The notes beneath the pieces were generated by a model. It was not told the origin of the DNA. It saw nothing but the letters and a program-made list of their open reading frames with translations, and did no database searches. Below are positions 44,254 to 57,000 of a DNA stretch of 64,000 nucleotides, one piece after another. Position 1 is the stretch's first letter; each line of letters opens with the position of its first letter. Both the position numbers and the translations under genes were made by a program. The DNA is from Leptodontidium sp. MPI-SDFR-AT-0119 (taxonomy: Eukaryota > Ascomycota > Leotiomycetes > Helotiales > Leptodontidiaceae), in contig JAHLEZ010000013.1 in assembly GCA_020726505.1 (NCBI GenBank), forward strand, positions 2,046,001 to 2,110,000, written 5' to 3'.

Positions 44254-46682
44254 AATATCTGCTTTTCTGGTGCACAACAATCTGTAGTAAGTCGGAGCGT
44301 GTGAGCTTTGGGTGAAGATTGCAGAAGATAGTTGGTGATGAGCGACTTTGGATGTCGGAATGATGGATTTATATTGAAGAAAGGAAAGGGGGGTAAGGAA
44401 TAGCACTGCGGGATTGCCCGTTAGGTCTAGGTCCTACGAGGAATATTTTAAGGGGTAATTGTCGGATCGCCTTCCCCGATGGCACTCAAACCTCCCGTGT
44501 GGTAGACGCAAATAAATTAGGTGTATTTTTGAGACCTACGCATATACCATGTATCTTGGCATCAGAAGATTTCTGGCTGCCTAGCAGTATGAAGACTTTG
44601 AGGCTAATTTTTAGTAGACACCTGCTTAACTAGTCATTTATTTAATAGTGGGTGTTGACTACCCCTATCATCGCTCGCTTAATAGTGGGGAAAGCAAAGT
44701 ATCCGCGGTAAGCAAAAGTGTCCGGCTAAGTCGTAACTTTTTAATTTTTTAACTTCTTAAATATTTAATAATATAATATTAAAAAAAGTTTATAGTTAGG
44801 TTATTGTACTTATAATTAATATATATATAAAGTAAAGCCTTATTATTACTTAGAAGAGGGCAAGAAGTATATAAGCCGCTAATTTGTAGATTAATATCAT
44901 TAAAATAACCTGCCTCGTTTATATTTTACATTAATAGCTTTACTAAAGAAGGCAATTGTTTAGTCTACTTATAAGATAATTTGCTTCTTTATAATGTAAG
45001 AAGGATGAAGACTAATAATCACATAATAAGAGAGGTAATATATAATAAGGTAGAGGAGAGATTCTAAGTTAAGAAATCGCAAATTAATTAAATCTAAAGA
45101 TATTATATATCGAAAGAAGGTGGAAAGTTAAGGAAGGAAAAGAGAAAAAAAGGGTATTAAATATAATTTTATAAAAGTGCTATGTTATTGAGTAGTATTT
45201 AAGTGCTAACCTCTTTTATGTAAAAAGAGTTTATTCGATTAGGTAACAAAAAAACTGACTAAGGGCCTTCTCCACCACAATAGAAATTTCAAGAACACAA
45301 CGCAGTGGCTAGACTGAATTAGGTTTCTAGTGGCTTCAGCTATCCCACGCGGGGTTAGGAAGCTAAATCCGCTAGTCTTAACTCCATCTCGTCATGTTTG
45401 TAAGAGAGTTAGTCTATCTCTGGTGGCTCATATCCCTTGCTTCCTGCGCACGCGAGTCAGCGGGTGAGAATGAAGGCTTTGATGCAACTCCTTGAGGGCG
45501 CTGATATTACGTCCTCAGGTTAATTAATCATCTAAGCTTGCACCTGCAGTAGCTTCCCATCCCTCGCTTCCTCCGCACACGAGTCAGCAGACTGAAATTG
45601 ATAATGAAACTTCTGGGTAACTCTTCGACGTTACATATTGCCTCGAGTCACTCACCCATGTGAGTTTATATCTCGTTTGTGAATGGACCAAAATCGGTGG
45701 GGCTGGGATGGTTCCTTTTCCCTTTTGTCGAGCAACGAGCAGGGGTGTACTTCCGTATACTCTTCAGACGAGATACTTGTACTTCGGATACGAAGATGTC
45801 ATTCCCGGGGCCAACCCGGCGCATTGTGACTTTTAAGGGCGGTGGCCTCTTGTGCTACGCATTACATTCTTAGCAGAGGGTGTCGCCTCCGCAGTCAATC
45901 AGAGCCTAGTTTCACCTCAACCTTTCTTTGTACAAAAAGTGCGGGTCTCTGAACAGTGGGGAACTTCTCATCAAAGATTCTTATCGCCTAGTACTTAAGC
46001 AGGGGGGGTTGTGATTGACACTAGGCCAGGACTGTACTGTACCTCCGTACAGTGACGACTGAAAAGCACGGATAAAAACTGTCACTATACGGTTTGGGAC
46101 TAGTATATTCGCTTCCCTTCGTCTAAATAGATTGAAGTGGGCTTGTAAGCCCCGAACCAGCTCCAGATCTGAGCTACTGCACGTCCTTAAACAGTACTCG
46201 TATGAAACAAATCCTTGACCTCTGCTCTCGGGGCAGTCAAGAAAAATGATGCCTCACTACTGGGTGGTAAGAGTCTCTGCGAGATGTTAGTTTCCCACAG
46301 GATCCTCCCTCCAGGGCCCACACTTATGCAAGGTTGGCTTTCACTCGGTACTGACCGCTTTCAAATCTATGTCAGGCCACCTACCGGATGGAGTTGGTAA
46401 GTCATCACGACGTCAGAATCTCGGGAAGGGAAAAATGCTCGGAGTCCACACTTGATAAGCAAATATCTGCCTTACGTGGGTCCTCGGCGGAGAAGACGGA
46501 TCCAGAACTTGTTAGAGGTTTACTTATGTTCATAGGTCTCGCAGCTCACGGTTTGAAGATATCTAGCCGTGAATACTGCATGAACGACATTTTTCCTGTT
46601 TATTGATGTTGGTTGCTGTTCTCGTTTACTATCTGAGTTATCGAAATCAACATTGACATCAACGTCAACCATCAACATCAAA
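44254..46682. other. long intergenic, AT-rich core and direct repeat
   Basis: 44640-45240 is strongly AT-biased with no frame and looks like an eroded repeat. 45240-46640 is of normal composition but has only short unsupported frames. A direct repeat lies at 45431-45595. Confidence 0.45.
45431..45595 (+). repeat. direct repeat, period about 128 bp
   Basis: ATCCCTTGCTTCCTGCGCAC plus GCGAGTCAGC at about 45431 recurs as ATCCCTCGCTTCCTCCGCAC plus ACGAGTCAGC at about 45559. Confidence 0.55.
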
Positions 46683-47804
46683 ATGGCTCCTATATTCACA
46701 GTCATGGGTGCAACAGGAGCTCAAGGTGGCTCCGTGATAGAAGCAGCCCTAAAATCTGGACTGTATCAACTTCGCGGTGTCACTCGTAATATTGAAAGCG
46801 AGAAAGCTAAAGCACTCATTAAGAGAGGTGTGGAGGTTGTTGCAGCCGATCTTGATGATGAAGGATCTCTTGTCAAAGCGTTCGAGGTAGGTTTCACTGC
46901 GTTTGCTCATGTTATTGACTTTCATTCATTCACCAATGCAATACTCTAATGATACTGAATGCGCACCAGGGCTCTGCAGTAATATATGGAGTGACGAATT
47001 TTCTCGAAACTTTCAGTGCGGATGGGCCTGACGCAGCGATTGTTGTTGAAGGGCAGCAAGGCCGAAACTTGGCCACCGCGGCATCCAAAACCAAGACTCT
47101 TCAACACTACATCTGGAGTACTCTTCCTGATGCTAAGAAAATCTCTAAGGGCAAACACGTCGTTCCACATTTTGAAGCAAAGACAGTGGTTGATGAATTC
47201 ATTAAGGCAGATGCGGAACTATACTCAAAAACCACATTCTTGCGTGTTGGATATTATGCCCAGAATCTCATGTATCCCGTCCTAGGCCCGAACCTGTTGG
47301 TGAGTAATAACTCAAAGTTTGAGTTCCTCCATTCTAATGACCATTTTCCGCTATTGAGACTAAGATCAATCGCAGAACTCCACAGGCAAATACATCCAAC
47401 TGGGACCTGTCCCACCAAGCTTGCCCATCTCCTCTGTTGGTGACATCAGTACCAACGTCGGTGTCTTTACTTCTGCAATTTTGGCACAGCCTTCTCTCAC
47501 GAAGGGGAAGTACGTATTAGCCAGTATGGAAGAAACGACCCTTGGAAAGATGCTTGAGATGTGGAGCAATGCAACAGGCAAGCCATCAGTATATCTGCAG
47601 GTCGTGGATGCGCAGGCGTACGACAGTTTGTGGCCCACTTGGGGACGAGAAATGGAGCTAATGTTGAAGTATTGGGATGATGTTGACAGCAAGGTTGCCT
47701 GGGGTGGAGATGAGAACTTGACGAAGTTTGATCTGGGACTTAAGGATGAAGATTTTGTAGGAGTGCAGGAAGCCTTCAAGAAACTTGACTGGAGTCACTT
47801 GTGA
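46683..47804 (+). CDS. NmrA-like NAD(P)-binding protein, three exons
   Basis: Exons 46683-46886, 46970-47299 and 47376-47804, all phase 0, give 320 aa. The start MAPIFTVMGATGAQGGSV carries the Rossmann glycine motif; RGVTRNIESEKAKAL and EVVAADLDDEGSLVKAF follow. Exon 2 has VTNFLETFSADGPDAA, then TLQHYIWSTLPDAKKISKGK and HFEAKTVVDEFI; exon 3 has NSTGKYIQLGPVPPSLPISS and LTKGKYVLASMEETTL. The acceptor at 47375 (ATCGCAG) is used rather than 47385, since only it keeps frame. Role is as for other NmrA-like proteins: nucleotide sensing or an isoflavone-reductase-like step; not decidable. It has drifted far from the gene at 41669, so this is an old pair, not a recent duplication. Confidence 0.9.
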
Positions 47805-48703
47805 GAGTGTGGAGTACAGCAAATAGATATCATGCGACAATGACAACAGTACTATATCTGATTTTTCACTTGACTGCATTGCCACAATAACCTTTGTTGA
47901 AAAAAAAAGAACAGATCTTAGCGTCTTGGCTTGGAATAGTTATTAGATTTCTCATTAGTGAAGATCTCTTCCTCGTCAACTTTTGGCAGCGCTAAGCACT
48001 CTATTGTTATCAATATAATATGTATTTTGTGAAGCACTTGAACGTTTTGTTTATAACACTAGGCATATTTTGAAGTAAGGCAAAATGTCTAAGGGGTTTT
48101 ATATTAATGATTGAAGTCTCGGTGGCAGCAACCGCACCATATCCATATTGCGGAATATTCTAAATAATATACAAGAAGTGTAAAACAAAAAATTAAGCAA
48201 GTTACACATGAGACTAAGACCGTGGATGCCACAGTCAGAAGGCGGTATTAGCTAACAATTGAAGAAAGACGCTGCAGAGGATATTTTAAAGCTCAATGAA
48301 ATTTTTGAGATATCTAAGAAAGTAGGTTAAAGAAACGCATAAGGCGAAAGCGTAACGCATTGCAAAGCTCACTATTCGACATGCCGCCCTAACATGTCTT
48401 TCGCTGCGATGTTCGTTAGCTTCCATTCAATAGACACAATCTCAACTAATGTATATTGGATGAGTTGTTTCAAACGAGGTCTTTTCCCCGGCGGCCCTCC
48501 GCAAGCTACGGGGTTCTTGTTTCTGACGCGTCCCTCGCGCGTGCACGTGCCATAATCTCTGGGTTATGTCATAACCGACGAAAAACGGCCAACCCTCATT
48601 CCAGTAGACATAAAATAGGTCCGAACTTAATCCTCTGATCCTGATCCTTCTACACAACACACCCCATCGATGTTCTCAACCTCACATCAGTTGAACCGTT
48701 TAT
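47805..48703. other. intergenic
   Basis: AT-rich in the middle; promoter and leader of the 2EXR gene at the right end. No gene supported. Confidence 0.45.
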
Positions 48704-49447
48704 ATGAATGAGCCTTCTCCTCGACTTCACACGCCTATGAAAACGAAGCGCTCCTTGTACCTCCCTTCACCGAACATGGCCTCAAGCTCGCCAGCAACCT
48801 CGTTTATGCCATTCCCTCGTCTGCCCATCGAGCTGCGTCTGAAGATATGGTCTTTTGCCCTCATCTCTTACCCTGTTCAAACCTTCAGATTAAAAACACG
48901 CAAAATTCTGAAACCGCGCAAGCACCACACCACGACCATCCGCGCGACAGCCCCTCAACCCGCACTCGCGCACGCAAACCAAGAAGCGCGTCTGGAGGCC
49001 CTGGAACACTTTTCCCAAATCCCTACCACCAGGGTATCGAACACTTCAAGCGCCCAGAACTACCCACCCGACCACAAGTGCGCCCTCGTCAATTTCTCCA
49101 TCGATGTCTTCACCGTGGAAAGGATTGGAGATATTCCCTTCAATCCGTCGGAAAGCTTGAAGCAGATTCAACTCTTGAGAGCCGTGGTGAAGCATTTATT
49201 GTTTTTTAGTCTAGACTTGGAGAATTCGTATCTAAGTCGAGTCGACGCTTTGAGGGAGGTAGAGTTCATCGTCTTGCAGGGGCAGGATTCGATTGAATAT
49301 CTGGAAGAAGGGGTGGAAAGGATGGTGGATTCTTTCGATGAGGTGAGAAAGAAGAATCCGAATTGGATCTTTCCTAAGGTTAAGATTGTGGAGGACGGGG
49401 TAGTTTTGAGGGTTTATGAAGGCGGAGCTTGGACTGGGGAGGTATGA
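48704..49447 (+). CDS. 2EXR-domain protein, 247 aa
   Basis: Single exon. Residues about 34-52 (FMPFPRLPIELRLKIWSFAL) are the defining start of the fungal 2EXR domain, an F-box-like motif of unknown role expanded in Leotiomycetes and other Pezizomycotina. ALAHANQEARLEALEHF then HKCALVNFSIDVFTVE follow as usual, and the C-terminal part has DALREVEFIVLQGQDSIEYL. An internal ATG at 48779 (MASSSPATSFMPFPRLP) is a possible alternative start. No membrane segment or signal peptide. Intact. Confidence 0.85.
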   Translation: MNEPSPRLHTPMKTKRSLYLPSPNMASSSPATSFMPFPRLPIELRLKIWSFALISYPVQTFRLKTRKILKPRKHHTTTIRATAPQPALAHANQEARLEALEHFSQIPTTRVSNTSSAQNYPPDHKCALVNFSIDVFTVERIGDIPFNPSESLKQIQLLRAVVKHLLFFSLDLENSYLSRVDALREVEFIVLQGQDSIEYLEEGVERMVDSFDEVRKKNPNWIFPKVKIVEDGVVLRVYEGGAWTGEV

Positions 49448-49923
49448 GGTTGAGAGATGATCTCGGGGTGAATTTCGAATATAGGGGTTTTAGGTTTATG
49501 GTTTTTAACAATCCGGCGGGAATTAGAGAGCAAAGAGAGTATGATTGAGGATTTTCCAAGGTGTTCATATATATTAAGCAGAGTCAGAGGTGCATCAATA
49601 AGCAGCACTTACATATGCGAATCAAGAGTTTAATTACCTTGTATAGTCTTAATATCTTACGAGTTTAATCATCTAGTAGTACGAGAGGGTGTGGGCATCT
49701 AATCATCAGATGCGGCCTTTCAGTATGTATCACATTCAAATCGTGCCGCATTGATTGATCACGGAGAGTGGAGATCTGGTGCTAGGATTGCTTTCTATTT
49801 TAGCTCTTCAAAAAAAATTAAAAAACAATTTGGGAACACAACATATTACACCGCACTGCACATATAGACACCAGAATCAAGGAGGACTTTGTCTAATGCT
49901 ACTATGCACCTTTTCGTCGAATA
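49448..49923. other. intergenic between convergent genes
   Basis: No gene seen. Confidence 0.4.
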
Positions 49924-50958
49924 TCAAACCTCCTTCATTAAGTCATGATCGCCACCGTTACGCGCAAGACGAACCTCCCTACAGTCAAAACCGTTATTAG
50001 ACGAAGCGGAGGAGAGTGTAGCATTAAGATAGACATACCTTGTAGGACTAGTATAGATCAGACCATCGAAGACCCTATCTAGCTCTATGTAGGTCAAAAA
50101 TGGATGGAATTTGTCTCCAGAACCTCGCTTGTAAAGTTTACCACCTGAAGATATAACGCCTTTCACGATACCTTCTTCGGGCCCTACGCTTGGTCCTAGC
50201 GGTGTACTCATCGTAAATGATTTGATATTTTTGAAGGGGGTCAGCAGCTTTCTCAACTCCTCGAAATCGAACTCTTTGATGCCACGGAAACTGTTGTTTG
50301 AATCCACCCGACACGAGATCGACCGCGATGCGATCCAGATATTGACTCGTTTTAGATTCTCGAACTGATCGAGACGCAACCAGTGAAAGTCGTAGACTTC
50401 GTGTCGGCGCTCGATCCCAGGAAGATCGATGTTAGCGCATAACAAGTGCTTAGGGAAATCCGGACTCAGAGACAGCTCCAGGCTTCGAGTGTATTTGAAG
50501 AATGCTGGAGGCGTAGGCATTTCTGGCAATTTCTTCAGGGCCGGGTTGTTCGCGCAGTAGCCAAAGAACATTTGCAGCGCACGAAAGTCGGTGAATATGA
50601 ATGTTGTTGACTCATAGATAGATTGCAGGCATTCCGCAGAGCTAAAGCGCGTTAAAAGCCTTGAACATTCGGAATATGTGAGGAAACTACTTACATGATT
50701 TTGCACGACAGCAACATCGGAATATAGGGGCTTGACCAAGGCCCGCCCCTGTTCGATCGCCCCTTGTTTCTTCCAGCACTTGAGAATTGAGGTTGTAGGG
50801 CCCCAAACAGCCCAAATCCCGTGCTTCTCAAAACCCTGCTCGCCGCAAGGCCAATGGTCCATCCATGGAGACTGTAAGCGTCTACAATAGAGCGGAGGTT
50901 TCTCATCTTGGTCTCTCATAAGCTTCTCACCTGGGGGGATTTGAAGTTTGATCATCAT
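49924..50958 (-). CDS. hypothetical protein of the fungal F-box-like/DUF7730 style, probably 5' incomplete
   Basis: 344-codon minus frame. The layout (ECLQSIYESTTFIFTDFRAL, then RSLELSLSPDFPKHL and FENLKRVNIWIASRS) is the pattern of fungal proteins in which a short IYxxTTFxF motif precedes leucine-rich strands, as in DUF7730 or F-box-associated families. I cannot name the family with certainty. Upstream of 50958 the frame stays open through KEFEVQDELQQDIEEMM toward an acceptor-like GGCAG at about 51011, so a 5' exon probably exists or was lost to the repeats that begin there. A GTAAGT...TTTAG segment at about 50693-50641 looks like an intron, but splicing it breaks the frame, so I read through it. 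Confidence 0.6.
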   Translation of the reverse strand: MMIKLQIPPGEKLMRDQDEKPPLYCRRLQSPWMDHWPCGEQGFEKHGIWAVWGPTTSILKCWKKQGAIEQGRALVKPLYSDVAVVQNHVSSFLTYSECSRLLTRFSSAECLQSIYESTTFIFTDFRALQMFFGYCANNPALKKLPEMPTPPAFFKYTRSLELSLSPDFPKHLLCANIDLPGIERRHEVYDFHWLRLDQFENLKRVNIWIASRSISCRVDSNNSFRGIKEFDFEELRKLLTPFKNIKSFTMSTPLGPSVGPEEGIVKGVISSGGKLYKRGSGDKFHPFLTYIELDRVFDGLIYTSPTRYVYLNATLSSASSNNGFDCREVRLARNGGDHDLMKEV

Positions 50959-52459
50959 CTCTTCAATATCCTGTTGCAGTTCGTCTTGAACCTCGAACTC
51001 CTTTAAACACTGCCAACGACAGTAATGTCAGCTTTCCCGGGATCCATGCATAGTAATATGTTGTCGAAGGCCGGAGGAGCGCCATAATTCGAGATAAATG
51101 GCATCGCGAGTCTCGCGCGGTAAGTCCCCCCCACCTCGCTTAATTTTAGTACCTTCTATTCTTTACTTAATAACTCTACGCTACATCAACTTCTATAAAT
51201 GACTTCGTAGAATCTGAATCTTCTTCTAATTCTAATTTTATAGCTCTAATTTCATAATCTCCAGCTACAATTTGAGCCTCCTAAATAGCGTATATTATAA
51301 CAAACTTAGAATTTAGACTTATCTAAACCTTCTTACGTTTCCTTAGCTTCAACTACTCTAATTTAGCCTTTAGCTCTTAAATCTATATATTAGCCTGCCC
51401 TAAATTAAAATCCTTTTGGTTAAACCCCTTAATAATCTTCTTAAAGAGTACACGTTAAGTTAAAAGTTAGTTATATAACGAATTCGCTAAAGTGCGTAAT
51501 CCTAAGTAAAGATCTCTTTGGCCCTTTAAAGTAAAAAAGGGTAAAGGTGTTTTTAGAAGCTCTAAAAGTAAGGTAAGTATTTCTTAAAAAGTCGGTTTAA
51601 TTAATTTATTACTATTTTCTAGTAATAATCGACTCATTAGAGGCTTAGTAATAGAGACTGGCCCTAACCCACTAGCTTTTTAATTAGCCTTAATATTACT
51701 AGGTGTAATATTAGCTTTGCGTGCCTTTTAATAATAAAGGAGAAAGTTGCGCTTTTTAATTAGTGTTAAATTAATTAAAGAACTTAATATATATAGTTCT
51801 TTTTACTAGGTATCCTTTAGTGGAGAGAAAATCGACAAATCCAAAGGTTATAAGACGTGTGACGTATATATAAGTAAAAACAAAAGGTATATATTATACT
51901 TACAGTACCTCCACAAGAATTTAGTAGTCTTATGACTGCCATAGCTATTCAGAATAAGTAATCGAACTAAATAATCACGTGGTTGTGAGAAATAGGTGGG
52001 CCAATCAGAAGAGAGGAAGCGCAGTGGTCAAACACGTGATTAAAGACAAAGTAAATTGCTTGCTTACTTAAGAGAAGAGCTCTTTAGTAATTATATACAT
52101 AATATTAGCTTCTCTAAAAGCTTCGACAACTACGTAATTAACTTCTCTAGAAGCTTCGACTACGTAATCAAATACAAGAGTAATTTCCGAGCCGCGTAAG
52201 CAGTGGAGACTTCTTCGGCTATTTTCTAGCGTAAAATTAGCACGAGTTACCAAAGTCAAATTTAACAACGACGACGACGACGATAATATATATATATATA
52301 AAACAAAGAAGAAGAAATTGACGAATTAGACTAATATTTAGAAGAAAGAAGATCTAGTCGAAACGTAAGTTATTTTAATTAAAAGAAAACTTATTTTTAT
52401 TATTAATATACTAATTATTTTATAGATAAATCCCTTAGATTTTTAGCTTTCTAATAAAG
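50959..52459. other. edge of the AT-rich repeat block
   Basis: From about 51130 composition turns strongly AT-rich with no open frame. Repeated TTCTCTARAAGCTTCGAC occurs at about 52112 and 52141. It leads into the hAT fragment at 52460. Confidence 0.5.
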
Positions 52460-52707
52460 TCAAGTATCCTATATTATCTTTGATAGCAAGGAAATATTTA
52501 CAAATTCTAGCTACTTCAGCTTCTTTTGAGCGATATTTTAGTTTATCGGCACTTATTATTCATAAGCTAAGGAATAGACTTAGTAAAGATATGTTTTTAT
52601 ATATAATAGCACTTAAAAGTTGGGGCATTTTTAGAAAAGAGGAAGAAGAAGATGAAATAGCGTTATTACCGGAGAAGAATCAGTTTTTTATTAATTATAT
52701 TAATTAG
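52460..52707 (+). pseudogene. hAT transposase C-terminal fragment
   Basis: An uninterrupted frame (ATG at 52480) carries the hAT dimerisation region: ARKYLQILATSASFERYFSL followed by KLRNRLSKDMF and ALKSWGIF, with an acidic tail. The ATSASFER motif and the RNRLS motif are intact, unlike the decayed copy at 11901-12143. Upstream parts are AT-rich and unrecognisable. Belongs to a different hAT lineage from the 8505 element. Confidence 0.8.
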
Positions 52708-52760
52708 ACTTATATTAGATCTTATTTTAAAATCACGTTTTAATTAGAAGTTTGAATAGT

Positions 52761-52922
52761 TGTTACGACAAGTATGCCTCGACTAGGTCAGGGGTCCGGA
52801 ACAAGTCTAACTCCCCTCCGACTCCCTATATATATATAACTTTCTCTTATAGAATAGCTCTATAGTTTTATATTTTAAGTGTTAAGTTAACCTTTTATAT
52901 TTAAGGCTCTTGTGTCGTTATA
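52761..52922 (+). repeat. left LTR
   Basis: Begins TGTTACGACAAGTATGCCTC, contains CAGGGGTCCGGAACAAGTC and ends with CTTGTGTCGTTATA. Differs from the right LTR mainly by C/T and G/A changes. Confidence 0.85.
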
Positions 52923-53289
52923 TTATATAAAACTCCTTTACGTGTGTTTAGAGTATTTACTACTACTATTATTACTATCCTTTTACTACTTGATTAGATT
53001 AAGTCGTTGATTTTATTATTAATATTACTTACCTTTACTCTTTATACGTATTCCCACCTATATACGACTCCTCCGTATCTGGCCCGTTACCTCTAGTACT
53101 ACACAACACTTCCGAATCAAACCTTCCTCTTTAATTCGATTCCTTTCCTTTATTATAAACTTCTAATAACAACTATAAGCTCTTTACTAGTAATTCACTA
53201 ATGAGCTTACTTATAAGGACGCTTAAATCGATGTTTTCTCTTTAATAATTACTTCTTTATAAAGCTTTTTAACCCCGCTTTAAGAGTAA

Positions 53290-54030
53290 GTCCGAGCGCG
53301 ATCCGAAGTAGCCTTTAAGAGGCTTAAGTGTCGGCTCTTAGATCCTCTAAAGTTTAACGACACTTAATTATACTATAACACTTAATTAACGTAGCTTTAG
53401 CTCGTCCTTAGCGTCGATAGCAAAGTAATTAGTAATTCGCAAGCTTAATTTGCCTTTGTTTATTTACGGCTAGATTCTAGATTAGCTGCCCTTTGTTTAA
53501 AGCTCCTTAAACACGCCAACCTTACAAATACGTATAATTATTATTTAATCTTAAATTAACTTAATAGGCATAACAAAGTCGAAAACAAGGTTTAGTAAGC
53601 TAAGGTAAAGCTTTATAAGCTAGCTCAAACTAATAGTTTCTACGAGTTTCTAATTTCCTTTAAAGTAATACTTAGCGAAGTAGGAGACTAAAATTAAGAC
53701 AATAAGAGGAAAATCGACACTTTACGGCTATACTTTTTAAGTACTTTAAGCGCAAGCTCTAAGAGTACGATATATTAAGTACGACTTTTTTAAAGTATCT
53801 TAAATTCGTCTCTTTTTATAAGAGGTATATATTATAACTAACTTTCCTTACGGCTATATATACTCTTAGTAACTCCTTCAGAATAAGTCTAACTTAGTAC
53901 TGCTATTTATATAACCTTTAAAAGGCTAATAAAATAGACCTTTTTATAATTAACTTTATTAACGTAACTTCTCGCTCCTCCTCTCTTATAAGTATTAATC
54001 GTTCTTATTACTTCTAATGTGGATCGATTA
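53290..54030 (+). pseudogene. gag-like remnant
   Basis: A plus-strand reading with many stops retains the sense of a retrotransposon Gag: DPLKFNDT near 53341, then helical Leu/Lys-rich sequence such as AKLYKLAQTNSFYEFL near 53600. The inserted DNA transposon cuts it at 54037. Tentative. Confidence 0.45.
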
Positions 54031-54037
54031 ATTACTA

Positions 54038-57000
54038 CAGTCAGACCGCTTCAAACACGGTAAGTTTTTAGACTTTAAATACGTGGGGTTATTTTTTTAT
54101 TAAAAGTTACGCTTTATTATATAAGACTATTTAGCTTATTCTCTTTTTTTATTTTACTATATAATTAAAAAGTTATACTTAAATATATTAAAAACAAATT
54201 ATTTTCAGAATTTTTGATCAATTTTCTTTACATAAATATAACTTTTTTGTTAGGACCTACAAAAAGATTCTAATTAGCGCATTTTACTCCCCTTACTCGT
54301 GCACGTAATTTAGATTAGAAAGTTTTTAAAAACGTTGAGTTTTTACTTTTTTTTTATAAAGTAAAGTTCTAGCTTAACACTTAAGCGAGGCGAAATATCT
54401 TTAACTTTAACGTTAAACCTATCTTATATTACCTTACCTTTATAACTACTACAACTACTACACCTTTGTAAGAGCTAATATAGCTCCTTCAAAGCGAAAT
54501 CGAAGTGCTACGCTAGCGAAATCACCTCCTAGATCGCTTATTAGGCCAATCACAAAGCGTCCTTGTCAAAAAACACTAGAATCTCAAGCTTTAAGCTCTA
54601 CCTCCGCCACACTTCACTTACCCTTACGACCTACTAAACTAAACTACACCTCTACACTTACTACTTTTAATAGTAGTCAAATTAATTCAGAATCCGAAGA
54701 GGAAAGAGCTCAAGCGATTAGCGAATTAGAGAGCGAGATTAAAGAAGAAGAAGATGATATTACTTGTAATAACGAGTATTTAGATCAAGATCTTAAAGAG
54801 TTAGGCCCAGATAGGCTAGACAGAGAAGAAAGCGACGAATTAAATATTTAGAAAAAAGTAGCCGACGAGTTTAAACGTTCTAAGTTCTTTCGTCAGTTAA
54901 TAATCGACTTAAAGGGTAACTTTTATGTACCTTTAAAGAAAGTAATTAATACGCTAATCCTTAGTAAGTAATTAACTTCTTTTAATATATATATAACTAA
55001 CTTATTATTAGAATCTAAAGGCTCTTATAAGAGTAAACTAGCTCTTATTAAGGAAAAGTCTTCGGTAACTATTTAACGAGTTAAGGCAGCTTAAAGAGAG
55101 TTAAATCGTTAAATATCTCTTTAACGGGTTAATTAAACGCCTTCGATTAATAAATCTTAATAACCTTTCTTTGCTTTCTTTAAGCCAAAACCTTTACTAC
55201 TACCTTAACCTCTATAAGAAGAAGATATATTCGAAGATATCAATTCTAGCGACGACGAGGATTCAGACTTTAATGCTCAAATAGAGGCCGAAATTAAAGC
55301 CGAAGATATCTCTATTAAGTTAGACAACTTAAACGACGTAGAGTTTATCGACAGTAGACGAAGCGAGCTTTTATTAGACTCACTTATTAGCGATTCTATT
55401 ACGTTCTCTTCTAAGTTTTTTTTTACGCCAAAGACTTATAGGGAGTCCTTACCTCACTTAAGGAACAAATTAATAACAAGCACCTTCTTTTACTTCCTCG
55501 TGTACACTTTAAATATTCACTTATTCAATAATACGTCTAAAATCTCTTAAAAAAGAGTCCTCGTAGAGGTCGAATTAAAGCCTCTTTACTCGTAGCCGAG
55601 AGTAATTACCCGACTAGAGACGGAAAAACGCTTGCCCGCAAAATTAGAGCTTTATATCTCTATTATCGAACCTACGGCTCTCTACCAATCGAAACTCGTG
55701 GCGGTAAGTAAAAGAATCATTTTTACCTTGATAACGAAGATGTTTTTAAAGCTTGTCGTACGTAGTTTTTTTATTAGCTTAAAAGCTTACTACGGTTACA
55801 CTAAAGAAATTCCGCCACGTTCTTAATACGGAAATTATACTTTATTTACTTACCTCGGCTAAGAAGAGTAAGAAACCTCTTTTAGGAAAGACTACCGGTA
55901 TACGCAAAAAGGCCAGTAAAAAACTAAAGGAGTAAAAGCCGCTAGGGAAAACAGTTACTTATAAGTAGTTAAATCGCCTCGGATTTTACGCTACAGAAGA
56001 AAAGAAAGGTGTTTACGTCGACGGCCACGAGAGAGCTGACGTAATCGAGTATCGACAAGACGTATTTCTTCTAAAAATAACTGAATATTAAGTTCTTACA
56101 ACGAATTACGAAGAGGACAAAAATAAAGTACTATAACTTATTACACTTAACTTACCCTTTAGAGAGAGAGAGCACGTTATATATTACTACGACAAGAGTT
56201 GTTTTCACGCTAAAGAGTACTTTAAGCGAATTTGGCTTGACGAGAATTAAAAAAAAATGTCTTCTAAGTCAAAAGGAGGTCTTATTTACTACTCGGACTT
56301 TATAAGTCTTAAAGGAAAGCTTATGATTAACTCAAAAGATACTCGGAAAATCATTTATCCCGGTGGCCCTTAAAAGACTCCTTATTAGGATACACAATAA
56401 CTACTCGAACAAGTATTAGAGGCTATTAATATATTTAAAGAAAAGTACCCTAATAAAGTAATTGTCTTTATTTTCGACTAATTAAGTACTTACGTTAATA
56501 AAGGAAGTAAAGCTTTAAACGCTTTTACTATAAATTCTGGCGAAGGAGGCACTTCTTTATCTTAAAAGGTAAATTAATTATACCTTCCCTTTTAGGAAGT
56601 ACTAACTGACTTTATAGAATATATACTTTCCTCTTAATATTTCTGAGACTAAGCGAGCTCGTGAGTTAGTTAGTACTCTTTAAGAACTTAATTATAAGGT
56701 TAAGAAGGCTATTAAAGTGTTAATCGAAGGCCACCCTAATAAGAAGAGAGTTAAAAAGACTATAATCGAAGAAGTCCTAAAGGGGTTAAAGTAAATTCTT
56801 GCCGAAAGAGGGTACTTACTAATAAGTAAGTAAGTCTTTAAAATTTCAATTACTTACTAACAAATTATAAGTAAAAAGTGCCTTGTTAGTAAGTGTACTA
56901 GTAAAGCTAAAAAGAAGTGTCACCTTATTCTTTCTTAGCCTCTAATTACGAAGACTACTTGTTGCTTAGCGAGAATTTTAATTAATTACAAGGACTTCTT

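Noticed and set aside
50641..50693. GTAAGT...TTTAG intron-like segment in the gene at 49924-50958
   Set aside because: Removing it shifts the frame, whereas reading through stays open.
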